From positions 1 to 64,000 of the forward strand of contig JAIELF010000040.1 of assembly GCA_019753235.1 (NCBI GenBank): 64,000 nt of DNA, given 5' to 3'. Shown piece by piece: positions 18,008-27,109 of the stretch. Numbering within the stretch: the first letter of the stretch is position 1; the number at the start of each line of letters is the position of its first letter. A program made the translations under genes and the position numbers. The notes beneath the pieces were generated by a model. That model ran no database searches, was not told where the DNA came from, and was given only the letters and a program-made list of their open reading frames with translations. This DNA is from a bacterium. Lineage in GTDB: Bacteria; Planctomycetota; Planctomycetia; Kolteriales; Kolteriaceae.

Positions 18008-19777
18008 CTACTTCGCGGAGGCGATCGCGGCCCGATTGGGGACAGCATAATAAAACCAGCCGATCATCATCTCATCCCATGTCTGATCGCCGAAACCGAC
18101 AGCGACATTGGGATTGGGATTGCTGGGGTTGTTTTCGGAGTTGTCATACCAGGCATTGCAAAGAATCTTCGTCCCCTTGGGCATGCGGATCGGCTTCTCG
18201 TACTGGTAGCCGAGCTGCCAATTGAAGTCGTACTTCGGACAGTGCATGATCGTCTCTTTCCTCCCATCGGGGTAGAGAGCCTCATACAAGAACGATTTCC
18301 CTCGCATGTGCATGTGGGGATTCACGCCGAGCAGAATCGCATCCTCCGGGAAGGAGAAGAAACCAGGAACGCGATAATTGTCGGCATGGGCTGGGATGCG
18401 GAACAAGACGTTGATCGCCATGCCCGGTTTGATTTCCCACTTGATCTTGCTGGGATCTTTCGCCAATTGCAGACCAAAAAAGCTGCGATCCTCTTGAGGA
18501 CGACCGTTGGGAGTGTAGTGTATTTGCATGATGATCTTGGATCCTTTTGGAATCAGCAAGGCCATCGATTCGTCCGCTGAAACCGTTGGTTTCATGCCCG
18601 GCGCATAGGCAGAGATCAATTCACCAGGCAAGCCAGCGGGGTACCATTTCCCAGGTCGATTGCAGAAGACAAGGATGTGATGCACCACCCCTCGGTTCCC
18701 CGCCCGCGCTTCCGCACCCGTGATCCAAGTATCTTCCGTAAAACCCGAATCGATCGTGTAGTAGACGTAGTCGAGTTCCCCCTCGGCAGGGATCTTGTAC
18801 GGTTTCGAATCGGTGTAATAGACGCGGTCGGGAACTTGCCCCATTTGCCAGCCATCGACATAGTTTGGCTTGGGCATGGATGAAGCCAACGCAGGATCAC
18901 CCTCCGCGCAACCGCCGACGACCCAATCGCGGAGTTTCTTTTTCTCGTCGTCGGAAAGTTGAGGATCGTGCATGAACTTGCCGATCTTCGGATCCGCAAA
19001 CCAGGGAGGCATGCGACCCTGATCGACAACTTCAAGGATGGTCTCCCCCCAAGCACTAGCATCTTCATACCGAGTCAATTCCATCGGGCCGATTTCGCCG
19101 GCGCGGTGACATTCGGCACAACGACGTTGCAGAATAGTCGCCACGTCGCCGTAATAGGTGACGGCTCCTTCGGTCGGCGTTCGTTTGGATCGGCCAATCA
19201 AACAACCGAGCGAATCGGTCTTCGCCACCGAGATTTCTTTCCCCAGTGAAAGCTCCTCTGCCGCCAGGAAAAGATCCTCTCGCAGCGGGACTGGCTTGCG
19301 CGTTCCGATACCGAATTGATCATCGATTCGGCCCATGTATCGAACGGACCACTGGGCATCGAGCAGAACCACTTCGGGGGTGCGTCGAGCGCCGACAGCA
19401 TCGGCCAGCGCGTGGTCGGCATCCTTCAAAATGGGGAAGCTGATGTTGAAGTCTTTCGCGTAGCCGGCAATCTCCGCCAGCGAGTCTTGAATGTTCGAAT
19501 CGATGCCCACCAATCCAATCCCTAGAGCCGACAGTCTGCTCTCGAGCGCCATCAAGCGGGGCGAGTAGGACTTCACCAAAGGACAGTCCGTCCCAACAAA
19601 CGCCAGAACAAGCCCCTTCTTCTCCTTCATGAGATCATCCAGGGAGAACTCTGCCCCGCGATAATCGGTCAACCGTCGAGACCCGAGTTGAATACCCTGC
19701 GTCGTATCGTCGGCCTGGCATGGAAAGGCCACGAAAAAGAAACACAGGACGGCAACCAATGTTCTGGCCGGACGCAT
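18008..19777 (-). CDS. Exported redoxin - cytochrome c - copper monooxygenase-like fusion
   Basis: Multidomain exported protein of 589 residues. The ATG at 19777 is preceded by AAGGAGG at good spacing, which excludes the longer frame from 19855. Order: signal peptide (about 1-23, ending FPCQA); redoxin domain (about 25-180, GTDCPLVKSYSPRL, a single cysteine at the active place); cytochrome c segment with CAECH and the PPWFADP stretch; then a C-terminal half resembling copper type II monooxygenases (the peptidylglycine monooxygenase fold). There, HHILVF, HMHMRG (an HxH copper-ligand pattern) and DEMMIGWF (candidate Met ligand) occur in the expected order. Electron flow from haem to a copper site is plausible. 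The substrate is unknown. The partial gene at 1-1039 is a paralogue. Confidence 0.85.
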   Translation of the reverse strand: MRPARTLVAVLCFFFVAFPCQADDTTQGIQLGSRRLTDYRGAEFSLDDLMKEKKGLVLAFVGTDCPLVKSYSPRLMALESRLSALGIGLVGIDSNIQDSLAEIAGYAKDFNISFPILKDADHALADAVGARRTPEVVLLDAQWSVRYMGRIDDQFGIGTRKPVPLREDLFLAAEELSLGKEISVAKTDSLGCLIGRSKRTPTEGAVTYYGDVATILQRRCAECHRAGEIGPMELTRYEDASAWGETILEVVDQGRMPPWFADPKIGKFMHDPQLSDDEKKKLRDWVVGGCAEGDPALASSMPKPNYVDGWQMGQVPDRVYYTDSKPYKIPAEGELDYVYYTIDSGFTEDTWITGAEARAGNRGVVHHILVFCNRPGKWYPAGLPGELISAYAPGMKPTVSADESMALLIPKGSKIIMQIHYTPNGRPQEDRSFFGLQLAKDPSKIKWEIKPGMAINVLFRIPAHADNYRVPGFFSFPEDAILLGVNPHMHMRGKSFLYEALYPDGRKETIMHCPKYDFNWQLGYQYEKPIRMPKGTKILCNAWYDNSENNPSNPNPNVAVGFGDQTWDEMMIGWFYYAVPNRAAIASAK

Positions 19778-20085
19778 GGCAAAACCTCCTTGGCTCTGTC
19801 GAATAATTCGTCGCAAGTCACTTAATTGATCAGCCTTGCGATTATCAACAACCATTCAGACCACTTCTGTGGCCCATCTGCCTTCTCTCAAGGTCGATCT
19901 TCATTCTCAAGACGTTTTTTACAACGTAAATTTATGGGATAATAACAAGCATGCTTTACCAAGTCAACGCCCTTGCCATGATTGTTGGATGAAATCGCCT
20001 CTCGTCGGGGGACCGGCCGGAGAAGACGGGCCGGCCGTTGTCGCCGAGGGGCTGACCATGAGTTTGGGCAGGGAGAGAGAGAAAC
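19778..20085. other. Divergent control region between redoxin-cytochrome and TetR genes
   Basis: There is no gene in these 308 bp. An AT-rich core lies near 19910-19950, with a perfect inverted repeat TTTAC-AAC-GTAAA at 19918-19930 and GATAAT at 19938-19943. Nearer the TetR start, ACCGGCC and GGCCGGC face each other around 20014-20038 and can form a GC-rich stem. The AT-rich core probably holds a promoter. Confidence 0.4.
19918..19943 (+). promoter_or_regulatory. Inverted repeat and -10-like box upstream of the TetR gene
   Basis: TTTACAACGTAAA is a 13-bp inverted repeat overlapping a likely promoter, whose -10-like GATAAT lies eight bases later. TetR proteins often bind such repeats in their own upstream region, so this is a candidate autoregulatory operator. 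The distance of about 155 bp to the TetR start is rather long. Confidence 0.3.
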
Positions 20086-20796
20086 GTGCCGAAGGAGCTG
20101 ACCGCAGAAGAGGTGCAGTCGTTCCGCCAACGGCTCTGCGAATCGTTTACGAAGCTATTTGCCGAGCGGGGATACTCGGCCGTCACGATGCGGGCACTGG
20201 CGGAGGATATCGGCTGCAGTCCGATGACTCCTTACCGATACTTCAAGGACAAAGACGAGATCTTGGCAGCGGCACGCGCGGGTGGCTTTCGTCGTCTGTC
20301 GGAGCGTTTAGACAGCGTGGTCGATGCCGGCCCGCAGAGCCCCGCAGAACGGGCGGAACTTGCCGCCCAGGCTTTTCTTTCGTTTGCTCGAGACGAGCCG
20401 AGCACCTACCGATTGATGTACACGAACCTTCAACCTGAAACCGCACATCATCCCGACCTTGAAGTCGAGATTTCTCGGGCTCGTCGAAGCTTGGCCCGGT
20501 TAGCGGAGATTGTCCCACAGATTCGTTCATCGGGCATTCAGCCGGCAGCGGTCGCGCAGGCATACTGGGCCGCGCTGCACGGGGTAATTCAGCTTCATCT
20601 CAACGATTCATTCGACCCTGAGACCAAATTCGAGGAGATCGTTGCTGTTCTGCTAGGGATTCTGCTGGAAGGAGGGCGCGCGATCTTTCAGATCGACGAA
20701 CCCGTTCGACGATACACGCCTTTACCCGGCCAAGGGGAGAACCCAGGTCAGCCCCAAAGTGGTGAGAAAACCGACGATGCTGAGAAACGCCAATAA
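20086..20796 (+). CDS. TetR/AcrR-family transcriptional regulator
   Basis: One-component repressor type, 236 residues from GTG at 20086, with a purine-rich GGGAGAGAGA upstream. The N-terminal helix-turn-helix (about residues 15-60) reads FTKLFAERGYSAVTMRALAEDIG and then TPYRYFKDKDEIL, the standard TetR signature with the YRYF recognition helix. The rest is an alpha-helical ligand domain (GVIQLHL). The last 25 or so residues are Pro/Gly/Glu-rich and lie in the part that overlaps the 3' end of the convergent GntP permease gene by 75 bp. Targets are unknown; the divergent redoxin-cytochrome gene and the permease are the nearest candidates. Confidence 0.9.
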   Translation: MPKELTAEEVQSFRQRLCESFTKLFAERGYSAVTMRALAEDIGCSPMTPYRYFKDKDEILAAARAGGFRRLSERLDSVVDAGPQSPAERAELAAQAFLSFARDEPSTYRLMYTNLQPETAHHPDLEVEISRARRSLARLAEIVPQIRSSGIQPAAVAQAYWAALHGVIQLHLNDSFDPETKFEEIVAVLLGILLEGGRAIFQIDEPVRRYTPLPGQGENPGQPQSGEKTDDAEKRQ

Positions 20797-22167
20797 AGGC
20801 GTCCACGAGCGGAGCGCCTCTTTCTCGGTCAATCCACTCATACGAGCGAAGACCCAGAAGCCGCTGTCGTTCATCCAAGAGCCCATCAACGAACCCGCAG
20901 CAATGGCGGTCGCGACATAAACCGGATGGAAGCCGAGCTGGCTTGGCCCCTGCTCCCCTACCACATTCGAGAAAATTCCAGCAGACGTGATCATGGCGAC
21001 TGTGCTCGATCCTTGAGCGAGCTTCAAAATCGCTGCCAGTGTGTACCCTAAAAAGAGGTACTCGACTCCAGACAAACCTTTCTCACCGGCAAAGAGCCCT
21101 TTAACTCCTTCGCCGACACCGGCGACATCGAGCATCTTGCCAAACGCTCCGCCGGCCGCGGTGATGAGAATAATCACCCCCGCACTCATCAGTGACGTTT
21201 CCACTGCTTTATCAATCTCGAAGAAGTTCATTCCCCGTTGTCTTTGCATCACGACGATGGCGATCACCGTCGAAATCAAGAGGGCAAAGTTTGGGTTGCC
21301 TACCACGGCGGTGACGGCTCGGCATCGATCCAAAGTGGAGACTTCTGGCGTGGTCTTGTCAGCGATGGCTGCGGGTTGGCGTTTGGCCTGAATTCGCTGG
21401 AGAGCATCGACGGTGGTGTCTGCCGAGATCAGCAAGACCGGCAGCAGGATCGGCAAAAGCGATGCCCCTAACGACGGTAGACGATTCTCTTCGACCGGTT
21501 CGGGTTCGGTGGTGCCGAGAAGAGGCCTCATTGGGACAGGCATCACGCGATTGACCCAGCGAGAAAAGATCATTTCGCCGAGAAACGCCGCTGGGAATGC
21601 AACCATGATGCCGATCAGAATCATCGTTCCTAGGGGAACATCGAGAATGCCGGCGACCGCCAAGGGGCCCGGCGTAGGAGGAACCAAGGTGTGCGTGGCC
21701 GCCCCGCCGGCGGCAATCGCCATCACGTACAACAGAAAGTTCTTGCCCGTTTGACGACAAAGCGATCGAGCCAAAGGGATCATCAGGTAGAAAACCGTGT
21801 CAAAGAAAACCGGGATCGCCAAAATGAAACCACTGAGCATGAGCGCGACGCTGGCTCGTCGTTCGCCAAAGAGACGAAGCGAAGACCGGACGATACGATC
21901 AGCCGCCCCGCTCTGCATCATGCACTCGCCGATGATGGCGGCCAATCCGATCACGATGGCAAACTTTCCGCACGCTTCGCCGAAAGCGAGGGCGACCCTC
22001 TTCATCTTCTCATCAGGCGCACCTGGAGCGAGAAGACTGACGACCATGGCGGCCGTCACGAGCGCCAAAAACGCGTTCGCCCGGAAGAAGATGATCAGCG
22101 AAAGGACAATCCCGATACCGATTGCCAGGATCAATAGTGGGTCCAGCCCCGCGGCAGCGATAATCAT
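20722..22167 (-). CDS. GntP-family gluconate/organic acid permease
   Basis: Inner-membrane symporter of 481 residues with about 12 hydrophobic segments, starting MIIAAAGLDPLLILAIGIG. Family marks are GLAAIIGECMMQSG, FFDTVFYLMIPLAR, THTLVPPTPGPLAVAG, GSSTVAMITSAGI and GSWMNDSGFWVFARMSGLT, all typical of GntP/GntT gluconate:proton symporters. GntP members also carry other sugar acids (for example galactonate or glycerate), so the substrate is open. The start is ATG at 22167. It follows the PQQ propeller gene by 60 bp on the same strand, and its 3' end overlaps the TetR gene by 75 bp. Confidence 0.9.
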   Translation of the reverse strand: MIIAAAGLDPLLILAIGIGIVLSLIIFFRANAFLALVTAAMVVSLLAPGAPDEKMKRVALAFGEACGKFAIVIGLAAIIGECMMQSGAADRIVRSSLRLFGERRASVALMLSGFILAIPVFFDTVFYLMIPLARSLCRQTGKNFLLYVMAIAAGGAATHTLVPPTPGPLAVAGILDVPLGTMILIGIMVAFPAAFLGEMIFSRWVNRVMPVPMRPLLGTTEPEPVEENRLPSLGASLLPILLPVLLISADTTVDALQRIQAKRQPAAIADKTTPEVSTLDRCRAVTAVVGNPNFALLISTVIAIVVMQRQRGMNFFEIDKAVETSLMSAGVIILITAAGGAFGKMLDVAGVGEGVKGLFAGEKGLSGVEYLFLGYTLAAILKLAQGSSTVAMITSAGIFSNVVGEQGPSQLGFHPVYVATAIAAGSLMGSWMNDSGFWVFARMSGLTEKEALRSWTPLLAFLSIVGFLTTLGLTWVLPLAG

Positions 22168-22227
22168 CAGCCGATACTCTCCCCCGAAACGGTCGATCCC
22201 TGATGGTTCCTCATGGACAGGCCTATG

Positions 22228-23547
22228 TCACCGAGCCAGGCTGATCTTGCGAATCTTCTCGTCATTGCGAACGAAGACGGCCTGCTGAGCGAACGCTGGG
22301 TGCGACCATACGATCTTTCGTCTTTGTGCTTTGCCGGTCGGCTCGATGATAGGCATTCGGCTCAGTTCTTGGTAACCCTCTGGACGAAGCCGGGCAAAGA
22401 TCAGCTCTCCTTGTTCGTTGGCTAAGATCGTTTTGTCCTCATGCGCAACGAGAAATGCATTCCACCAACGTCCTTCGCCGGTGGCGTCGAATGTTTCCCA
22501 GACTCGTTTGCCGGTCCTTGCTTCTAGACAGCGAAGCTGCCCGTAGCTGCAGACGCCGTAGATGTGTCCTCGATCAAAGAGGGGCGTCGACATGATGGAG
22601 TGGAGTCCGTCGGTCTTGATTTCGCTGCTGCTCGTTCCTTTCCATAGAAGGCTCGCCGTCGGCATTTTTTCGGAGAGCTGCATCATCAAGGGACCTTGGT
22701 AAAAGGAGGTCACGAACAAAAGTGATTCTTTGGAATCGTGAATCGGTTGGCTAATAGAAAGCCCGTTTTGCAGCGGAAACTCATGGGACCAGTACGTCTT
22801 TCCCGTTTCGGGATCCAGCGATGTCAAGGCAACGGGCGTCCAAACGATCAGTTGTCGAACGCCGGCTTGGTCGATGATCATCGGCGGAGCGTATCCCGGA
22901 TCGGTCACGGAAAGTGCGCGCCAGATCTCTTGACCCGTCTGTCGATCGAGCGCGACGACGCCCGCGTTGCCGGCAACCAGCAGGATCACTTTGTTCCCTT
23001 CGACGAGCGGATGAGCCGACATCCCCCAGGTATTGATCTCGGTGCCGAAATCTTTGGGATAGTTCTTCGACCAGATCACTTTCCCCGAGTTCGCGTCCAA
23101 GCACCAACAATCCCCCATCGCACCGACGGTATAGAGCCGATCATCAACAACGGTCGGCGTCACTCGCGGGCCGAAGGCGTAGCTGATCGTGTAGGGGCAA
23201 GGATACTCATGCGTCCAAAGGATCTTTCCCGTGTCACTATGGAGACACAAAACGCGTTCGTTCCCCTTGATCGAAGGTTTGGCGAAGGGATTGTCAGGGT
23301 TCGATTCGCCGGTCTCGAGTTGCCGATCCATGACGTAAACGTGCTTTCCCACGACGGCCGGTCCTGCGTAACCCAAGCCAATGGGTGTTTCCCATAAGAC
23401 GCGAGGCTCGGCAGGGAGTTTATCGACGATGCCCGTCTCACGATAAACCCCGTCGCGCAGCGGCCCGCGCCATTGGGGCCAATCGTCGCCGATCGCAACC
23501 GAACACTCGGTCGCGAGGAGAAACAAAAGAGGAACGTTGAACTTCAT
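22228..23547 (-). CDS. Exported PQQ-type beta-propeller protein
   Basis: Outer-membrane/periplasmic beta-propeller protein of 439 residues. The ATG at 23547 is preceded by AAGGAT at close spacing. A signal peptide covers about residues 1-20 (VPLLFLLATECSVAIG). The mature start DDWPQWRGP is the hallmark of the large planctomycete family of PQQ-binding-like repeat proteins. Repeats carry the usual tags: GKILWTHE, GKVIWSKN, GQEIWRAL, GKTYWSHE and GKRVWETF, so about seven blades are likely. No catalytic dehydrogenase residues can be assigned, and such proteins may bind rather than oxidise a substrate. The gene lies between the glycosyltransferase pair and the GntP permease on the same strand. Confidence 0.88.
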   Translation of the reverse strand: MKFNVPLLFLLATECSVAIGDDWPQWRGPLRDGVYRETGIVDKLPAEPRVLWETPIGLGYAGPAVVGKHVYVMDRQLETGESNPDNPFAKPSIKGNERVLCLHSDTGKILWTHEYPCPYTISYAFGPRVTPTVVDDRLYTVGAMGDCWCLDANSGKVIWSKNYPKDFGTEINTWGMSAHPLVEGNKVILLVAGNAGVVALDRQTGQEIWRALSVTDPGYAPPMIIDQAGVRQLIVWTPVALTSLDPETGKTYWSHEFPLQNGLSISQPIHDSKESLLFVTSFYQGPLMMQLSEKMPTASLLWKGTSSSEIKTDGLHSIMSTPLFDRGHIYGVCSYGQLRCLEARTGKRVWETFDATGEGRWWNAFLVAHEDKTILANEQGELIFARLRPEGYQELSRMPIIEPTGKAQRRKIVWSHPAFAQQAVFVRNDEKIRKISLAR

Positions 23548-23658
23548 GAGATCCTTCTCCTGAGAGGATGTGCCGGTGCCGGCTCGACATGGTCGGCCTT
23601 GATTGTAAGGTCGATTTTGGTGAAACGCCAGCAGGTGGTCGACGTTGGTTTCTTCTCG

Positions 23659-25335
23659 CTACGGTACCAATTCGATGGAGTGAATGCTGATGGCATCGAG
23701 CGGAGCCCACCGATGCTCCCCGACGCTAGGTGTCACAATCCAACCCCACGGTACGAGTTCGGGACCAACGCCGTAATAGTTGATCCCTTTCAGAACGAGC
23801 CGTTGCGGGAACTGGGCGGGCAATAGATCGATCTGTTGTCGACGGGATCCTTCCACCGTCAACATGACGGGAGCCCAATTGAGGAGTTGCGGGTGATAGA
23901 AAATATCGCCGGGAATCGGTTTTCCTAGGTTTGTCTGTTGAATTCCCGGATAGTACGCGATGGCACCTTCCTTCTCGGCATAGTACTTGAACCCCCAGGT
24001 TCCAGAGAACCACACTCGCGGATAGCGAGCACAGGCTTCGCGAATCGCCGTGCGCGTGTAGGTTCTGTAGCCGTTCGCGTAGTCATAATCCCCCATCGCC
24101 AGTGCGAACGCGAGCAACGAAGACGCAATTAGTAGAGCATGAGGGAGAATCGGTCGCTGCCATCGATCCGCCAAGCGGGCCGATAACCAAGTCAACGCAA
24201 GGAAGAAAACCAGCATGTGCCGAACAGCGTTGAAAGGAACAGAGATGACGTTGAATAGCCCGAGCACGATCAGCCAGAGTTCCCATTGCCGATCGTCTTC
24301 ATCCCATCGAAAAGAATAGCGAGAGAGAAGCCAGAGACCTACCGTCGACAAAACTTGCAGCGCCCCGAACGCGGCGAAGACAACAAAGAAGGGCTCGAGC
24401 CCAGGAGTCATCGTCAGATGCCGACGCAACAGATAACTCTGTGCTAAGTGCAGATCGAAAAACCCCACACCCAACGCCCCGGCCACGGCGACGATCAACC
24501 AGACTCGACCAGCGAAACCTCTCTTCCATAATTCCCAACACCATATCGGGGAAAAAAGAGAGGTTGCCCCGATAATCCGAAGCACCGCGAGGAATCGAGA
24601 GATCCAAAGATCAGGCCGAAACACCACGCCATGAGAAGTGACATGAAGCCGATCGTACATCCATAGATTGTGCAAGCACCAGAGCCCCAACAACGAAACG
24701 GCCGGCAGCAAAAAGATCAGCGATCTCGGGCGACGTTTCATCAACGAGCCGACAGTAAAGAGGAGTAAAAACACTCCGATTGTGTACTTGGTGAGGATTG
24801 CCAATCCGATCAGAATGCCGGCGATAAGTCCGTCGGAAAGACGATCGTTGTCCCATGATCGCCACTGAAAAAAGATGGCCCACGAGAGAAACGCCAGCAG
24901 CGGGGCTTCAAGCATTAAGTTGATTCCGGGGAGAAAGAAGGGGCCCCAGATGATCATCGCCACGCACCAAATCGGTCGAGTAGTGAATCGGCAAGAGGAG
25001 GCGTATATTCCCAAGGCGGCCACCACGACCGCCATTGTCGAGAAGAGATGAAGCTTCCATTCCTCATTGCCCAGAAAAATCATTCCACCCGCAAGAAGGT
25101 ACTTCCACAAAGGCGGGTTGAAATCGATCTGAAAGAGTGAATCAGGTCGGCCATCGATCGCGTCCCAGAGAATCTCTGCGTTCTCGGTGACGCCGTAAGG
25201 ATCCATCGGCGTTCGTCGAATCTGCTCGGCCACCGCAAGGTAGAGCACATCATCGATGTGGTAAGCCTTGTCCAGAAACGGCACCGTGGCAGACAAGCCC
25301 ATGACAATCGAGAGGATAACTCCCGAGCGTGTCAT
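23659..25335 (-). CDS. PMT/ArnT-like membrane glycosyltransferase (copy 2 of a tandem pair)
   Basis: GT-C-fold integral membrane glycosyltransferase of 558 residues with about ten or more hydrophobic segments. After the first transmembrane helix, AYHIDDVLYLAVA supplies the acidic pair (Asp-Asp) that serves as catalytic or metal residues in the family. I chose ATG at 25335, because from there the protein aligns with its upstream neighbour (FHIDDILYLSVA in that copy); GTG at 25380 would add 15 residues and overlap that gene. The C-terminal soluble part faces the periplasm and includes TWGFKYYAEKEGA. Such enzymes move a sugar from a polyprenyl carrier to protein, lipid or glycan. It lies 22 bp after the first copy, so they form one operon. 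Confidence 0.8.
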   Translation of the reverse strand: MTRSGVILSIVMGLSATVPFLDKAYHIDDVLYLAVAEQIRRTPMDPYGVTENAEILWDAIDGRPDSLFQIDFNPPLWKYLLAGGMIFLGNEEWKLHLFSTMAVVVAALGIYASSCRFTTRPIWCVAMIIWGPFFLPGINLMLEAPLLAFLSWAIFFQWRSWDNDRLSDGLIAGILIGLAILTKYTIGVFLLLFTVGSLMKRRPRSLIFLLPAVSLLGLWCLHNLWMYDRLHVTSHGVVFRPDLWISRFLAVLRIIGATSLFSPIWCWELWKRGFAGRVWLIVAVAGALGVGFFDLHLAQSYLLRRHLTMTPGLEPFFVVFAAFGALQVLSTVGLWLLSRYSFRWDEDDRQWELWLIVLGLFNVISVPFNAVRHMLVFFLALTWLSARLADRWQRPILPHALLIASSLLAFALAMGDYDYANGYRTYTRTAIREACARYPRVWFSGTWGFKYYAEKEGAIAYYPGIQQTNLGKPIPGDIFYHPQLLNWAPVMLTVEGSRRQQIDLLPAQFPQRLVLKGINYYGVGPELVPWGWIVTPSVGEHRWAPLDAISIHSIELVP

Positions 25336-25357
25336 GCACCGGTCACCAGAAGTAACA

Positions 25358-27109
25358 TCATGGTTTGGCATCGAGAACACCTGGCGAAGAAGTGGGGCTT
25401 TGCTCGATCACTGGTTCCACGATCGGTTGACGGACTTGCCAGACTCGAATGTGATCCAGTGGGGGGAACTGATACCCTTCACGCCCCTCCTTAGGAGCCG
25501 GGCTCAGCAGCGGAAACACCCAAGGCAGATCGAGCGGCTTCATGCCATGATAAAGCGCCCCAGGGGCAATCGTCCGCAAAGGCCAACCTCCGTCCGGTTG
25601 GAGATGCTCGACCCATTCCAGGCCCGTCGGATGGATCGGCTGCCAAGTGATGGTGACCGGGTTATAAATCCGATCGCCGATCATCGGCTTGCCGAGCCCG
25701 TACCTTTCGGTGTGGGCAAAGAGAGGTTGGGCCCCTTCCTTGCGTCCGTAGTACGTGATCCCCCAGTTGCCGGTGTACCAAACTCGTTCGCCGCGAGAAA
25801 TGTCCTGTCGCATTTGCTTCTGCGCAAGGGTTCGGTAAACGTCGGCAATTTGATAGTCCGCCACCGCCAGGGCAAAGCCCAGCAACGTCGAGCCGACCAA
25901 ACTGATGTTGAGTCCGATCCGGGGCAAGGCGTGTTGACGACCGACCCAAAGAGTGAGCGGGATCATCGCCAATAGAAGATGCCGAACCGCATTGAACGGC
26001 GTGCAGGCGACGTTGAAGATCAGAGCCCCCGCAATCCAAAGTTCAAGGGTTCGATCGATCGTCGCCCCGCGCCAAGCAACAAGATCTCTCCGCGCCTGGC
26101 CGAACGAACGAACGATCACGAGAAGCAGCGTGAGTGCCCCCAGAGAAGTCATCGCGACGGCATGGATCTCTTGAATCCCGAGCAGGATGAGTCCCTCTTT
26201 CTCATACAGATGCTGAAGGTGGGTCCGGTCGATCATCGCGACGATCGCTGCCGTGATCAGGATCAATAACGTCCCCATCACACTCGCTCTCGTGGCAAGA
26301 CGACCAGCTAAGAGAGCCGGCCAAAGAAAGGAAACGCCGCCGATCGTACGAAGGACGTTCAGAAACCGCGAGCCCCACTCTTCGGGTTTAAAAACATTCC
26401 CATGAGCAGTGAGATGGAACTCACCATACACCAGCATGTTGTGCCCACACCATAAGCTCAGCATGATGATGGGAAGAATCAAGGCTGCCAGCGACCGAGG
26501 CCTTTTACTGAAGATGGCGCCGATAAGGACGACCGGCAACAAGATCGCGGCCGAGTATTTCGTTAAGAGTGCCAATCCTAAAAACAATCCCGCCGCGACG
26601 GAATGGCGCCACGAGTCTCGTTCCCAGTTAGAGGCTAAAAAGAAAATCCCCCAACCCGTCCAACAAAAGATGGGAACTTCGAGCATGATGTTCTGTCCCG
26701 GCAAGAAGAATGGGCTCAGGACGATCATCGACAAAACCCAGAACGGCCTCTTCGTCCAGCGGTCTGCCACCTTTGACCAGCCGACGATACCGACCATCAG
26801 AAAACAAGCCGAGAGGGCGTGCAGCTTCCATTCATCATCGCCGAATAAGGCAATGGTGCCGGCCAGAAAGTACTTCCAGAGCGGGGGATTAAAATCGGTA
26901 TCGAACAGTGAATCAGGTTGGCCGTTCTTCGCATCCCAAAGAACCAGAGAAGTATCCCTATCGCCATAGGGCTTCCAAGGATCTCGCAAAATCTGCTGCG
27001 CGACCGACAAGTACAGAATATCATCGATGTGAAACGCCTTGAACGCGAAGGGGGCAGTCGCGACGACAGCGAGTCCTACGCAGGCGACAATACGGGACGA
27101 TGAAGTCAC
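25358..27109 (-). CDS. PMT/ArnT-like membrane glycosyltransferase (copy 1 of a tandem pair)
   Basis: Paralogue of the following gene, 583 residues, many transmembrane helices, with the acidic motif FHIDDILYLSVA near residue 25 and GNWGITYYGRKEGA in the C-terminal soluble region, equivalent to GTWGFKYYAEKEGA in copy 2. The start is GTG at 27109, overlapping the TGA of the phosphatase gene by four bases (GTGA), so translation is coupled. The C-terminal tail (about 30 residues, ending SPGVLDAKP) is longer than in copy 2. Conserved positions in both copies suggest two active enzymes with different acceptors or sugars rather than one decayed copy. A lipid A, wall glycan or exopolysaccharide role is possible but not shown. 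Confidence 0.8.
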   Translation of the reverse strand: MTSSSRIVACVGLAVVATAPFAFKAFHIDDILYLSVAQQILRDPWKPYGDRDTSLVLWDAKNGQPDSLFDTDFNPPLWKYFLAGTIALFGDDEWKLHALSACFLMVGIVGWSKVADRWTKRPFWVLSMIVLSPFFLPGQNIMLEVPIFCWTGWGIFFLASNWERDSWRHSVAAGLFLGLALLTKYSAAILLPVVLIGAIFSKRPRSLAALILPIIMLSLWCGHNMLVYGEFHLTAHGNVFKPEEWGSRFLNVLRTIGGVSFLWPALLAGRLATRASVMGTLLILITAAIVAMIDRTHLQHLYEKEGLILLGIQEIHAVAMTSLGALTLLLVIVRSFGQARRDLVAWRGATIDRTLELWIAGALIFNVACTPFNAVRHLLLAMIPLTLWVGRQHALPRIGLNISLVGSTLLGFALAVADYQIADVYRTLAQKQMRQDISRGERVWYTGNWGITYYGRKEGAQPLFAHTERYGLGKPMIGDRIYNPVTITWQPIHPTGLEWVEHLQPDGGWPLRTIAPGALYHGMKPLDLPWVFPLLSPAPKEGREGYQFPPLDHIRVWQVRQPIVEPVIEQSPTSSPGVLDAKP

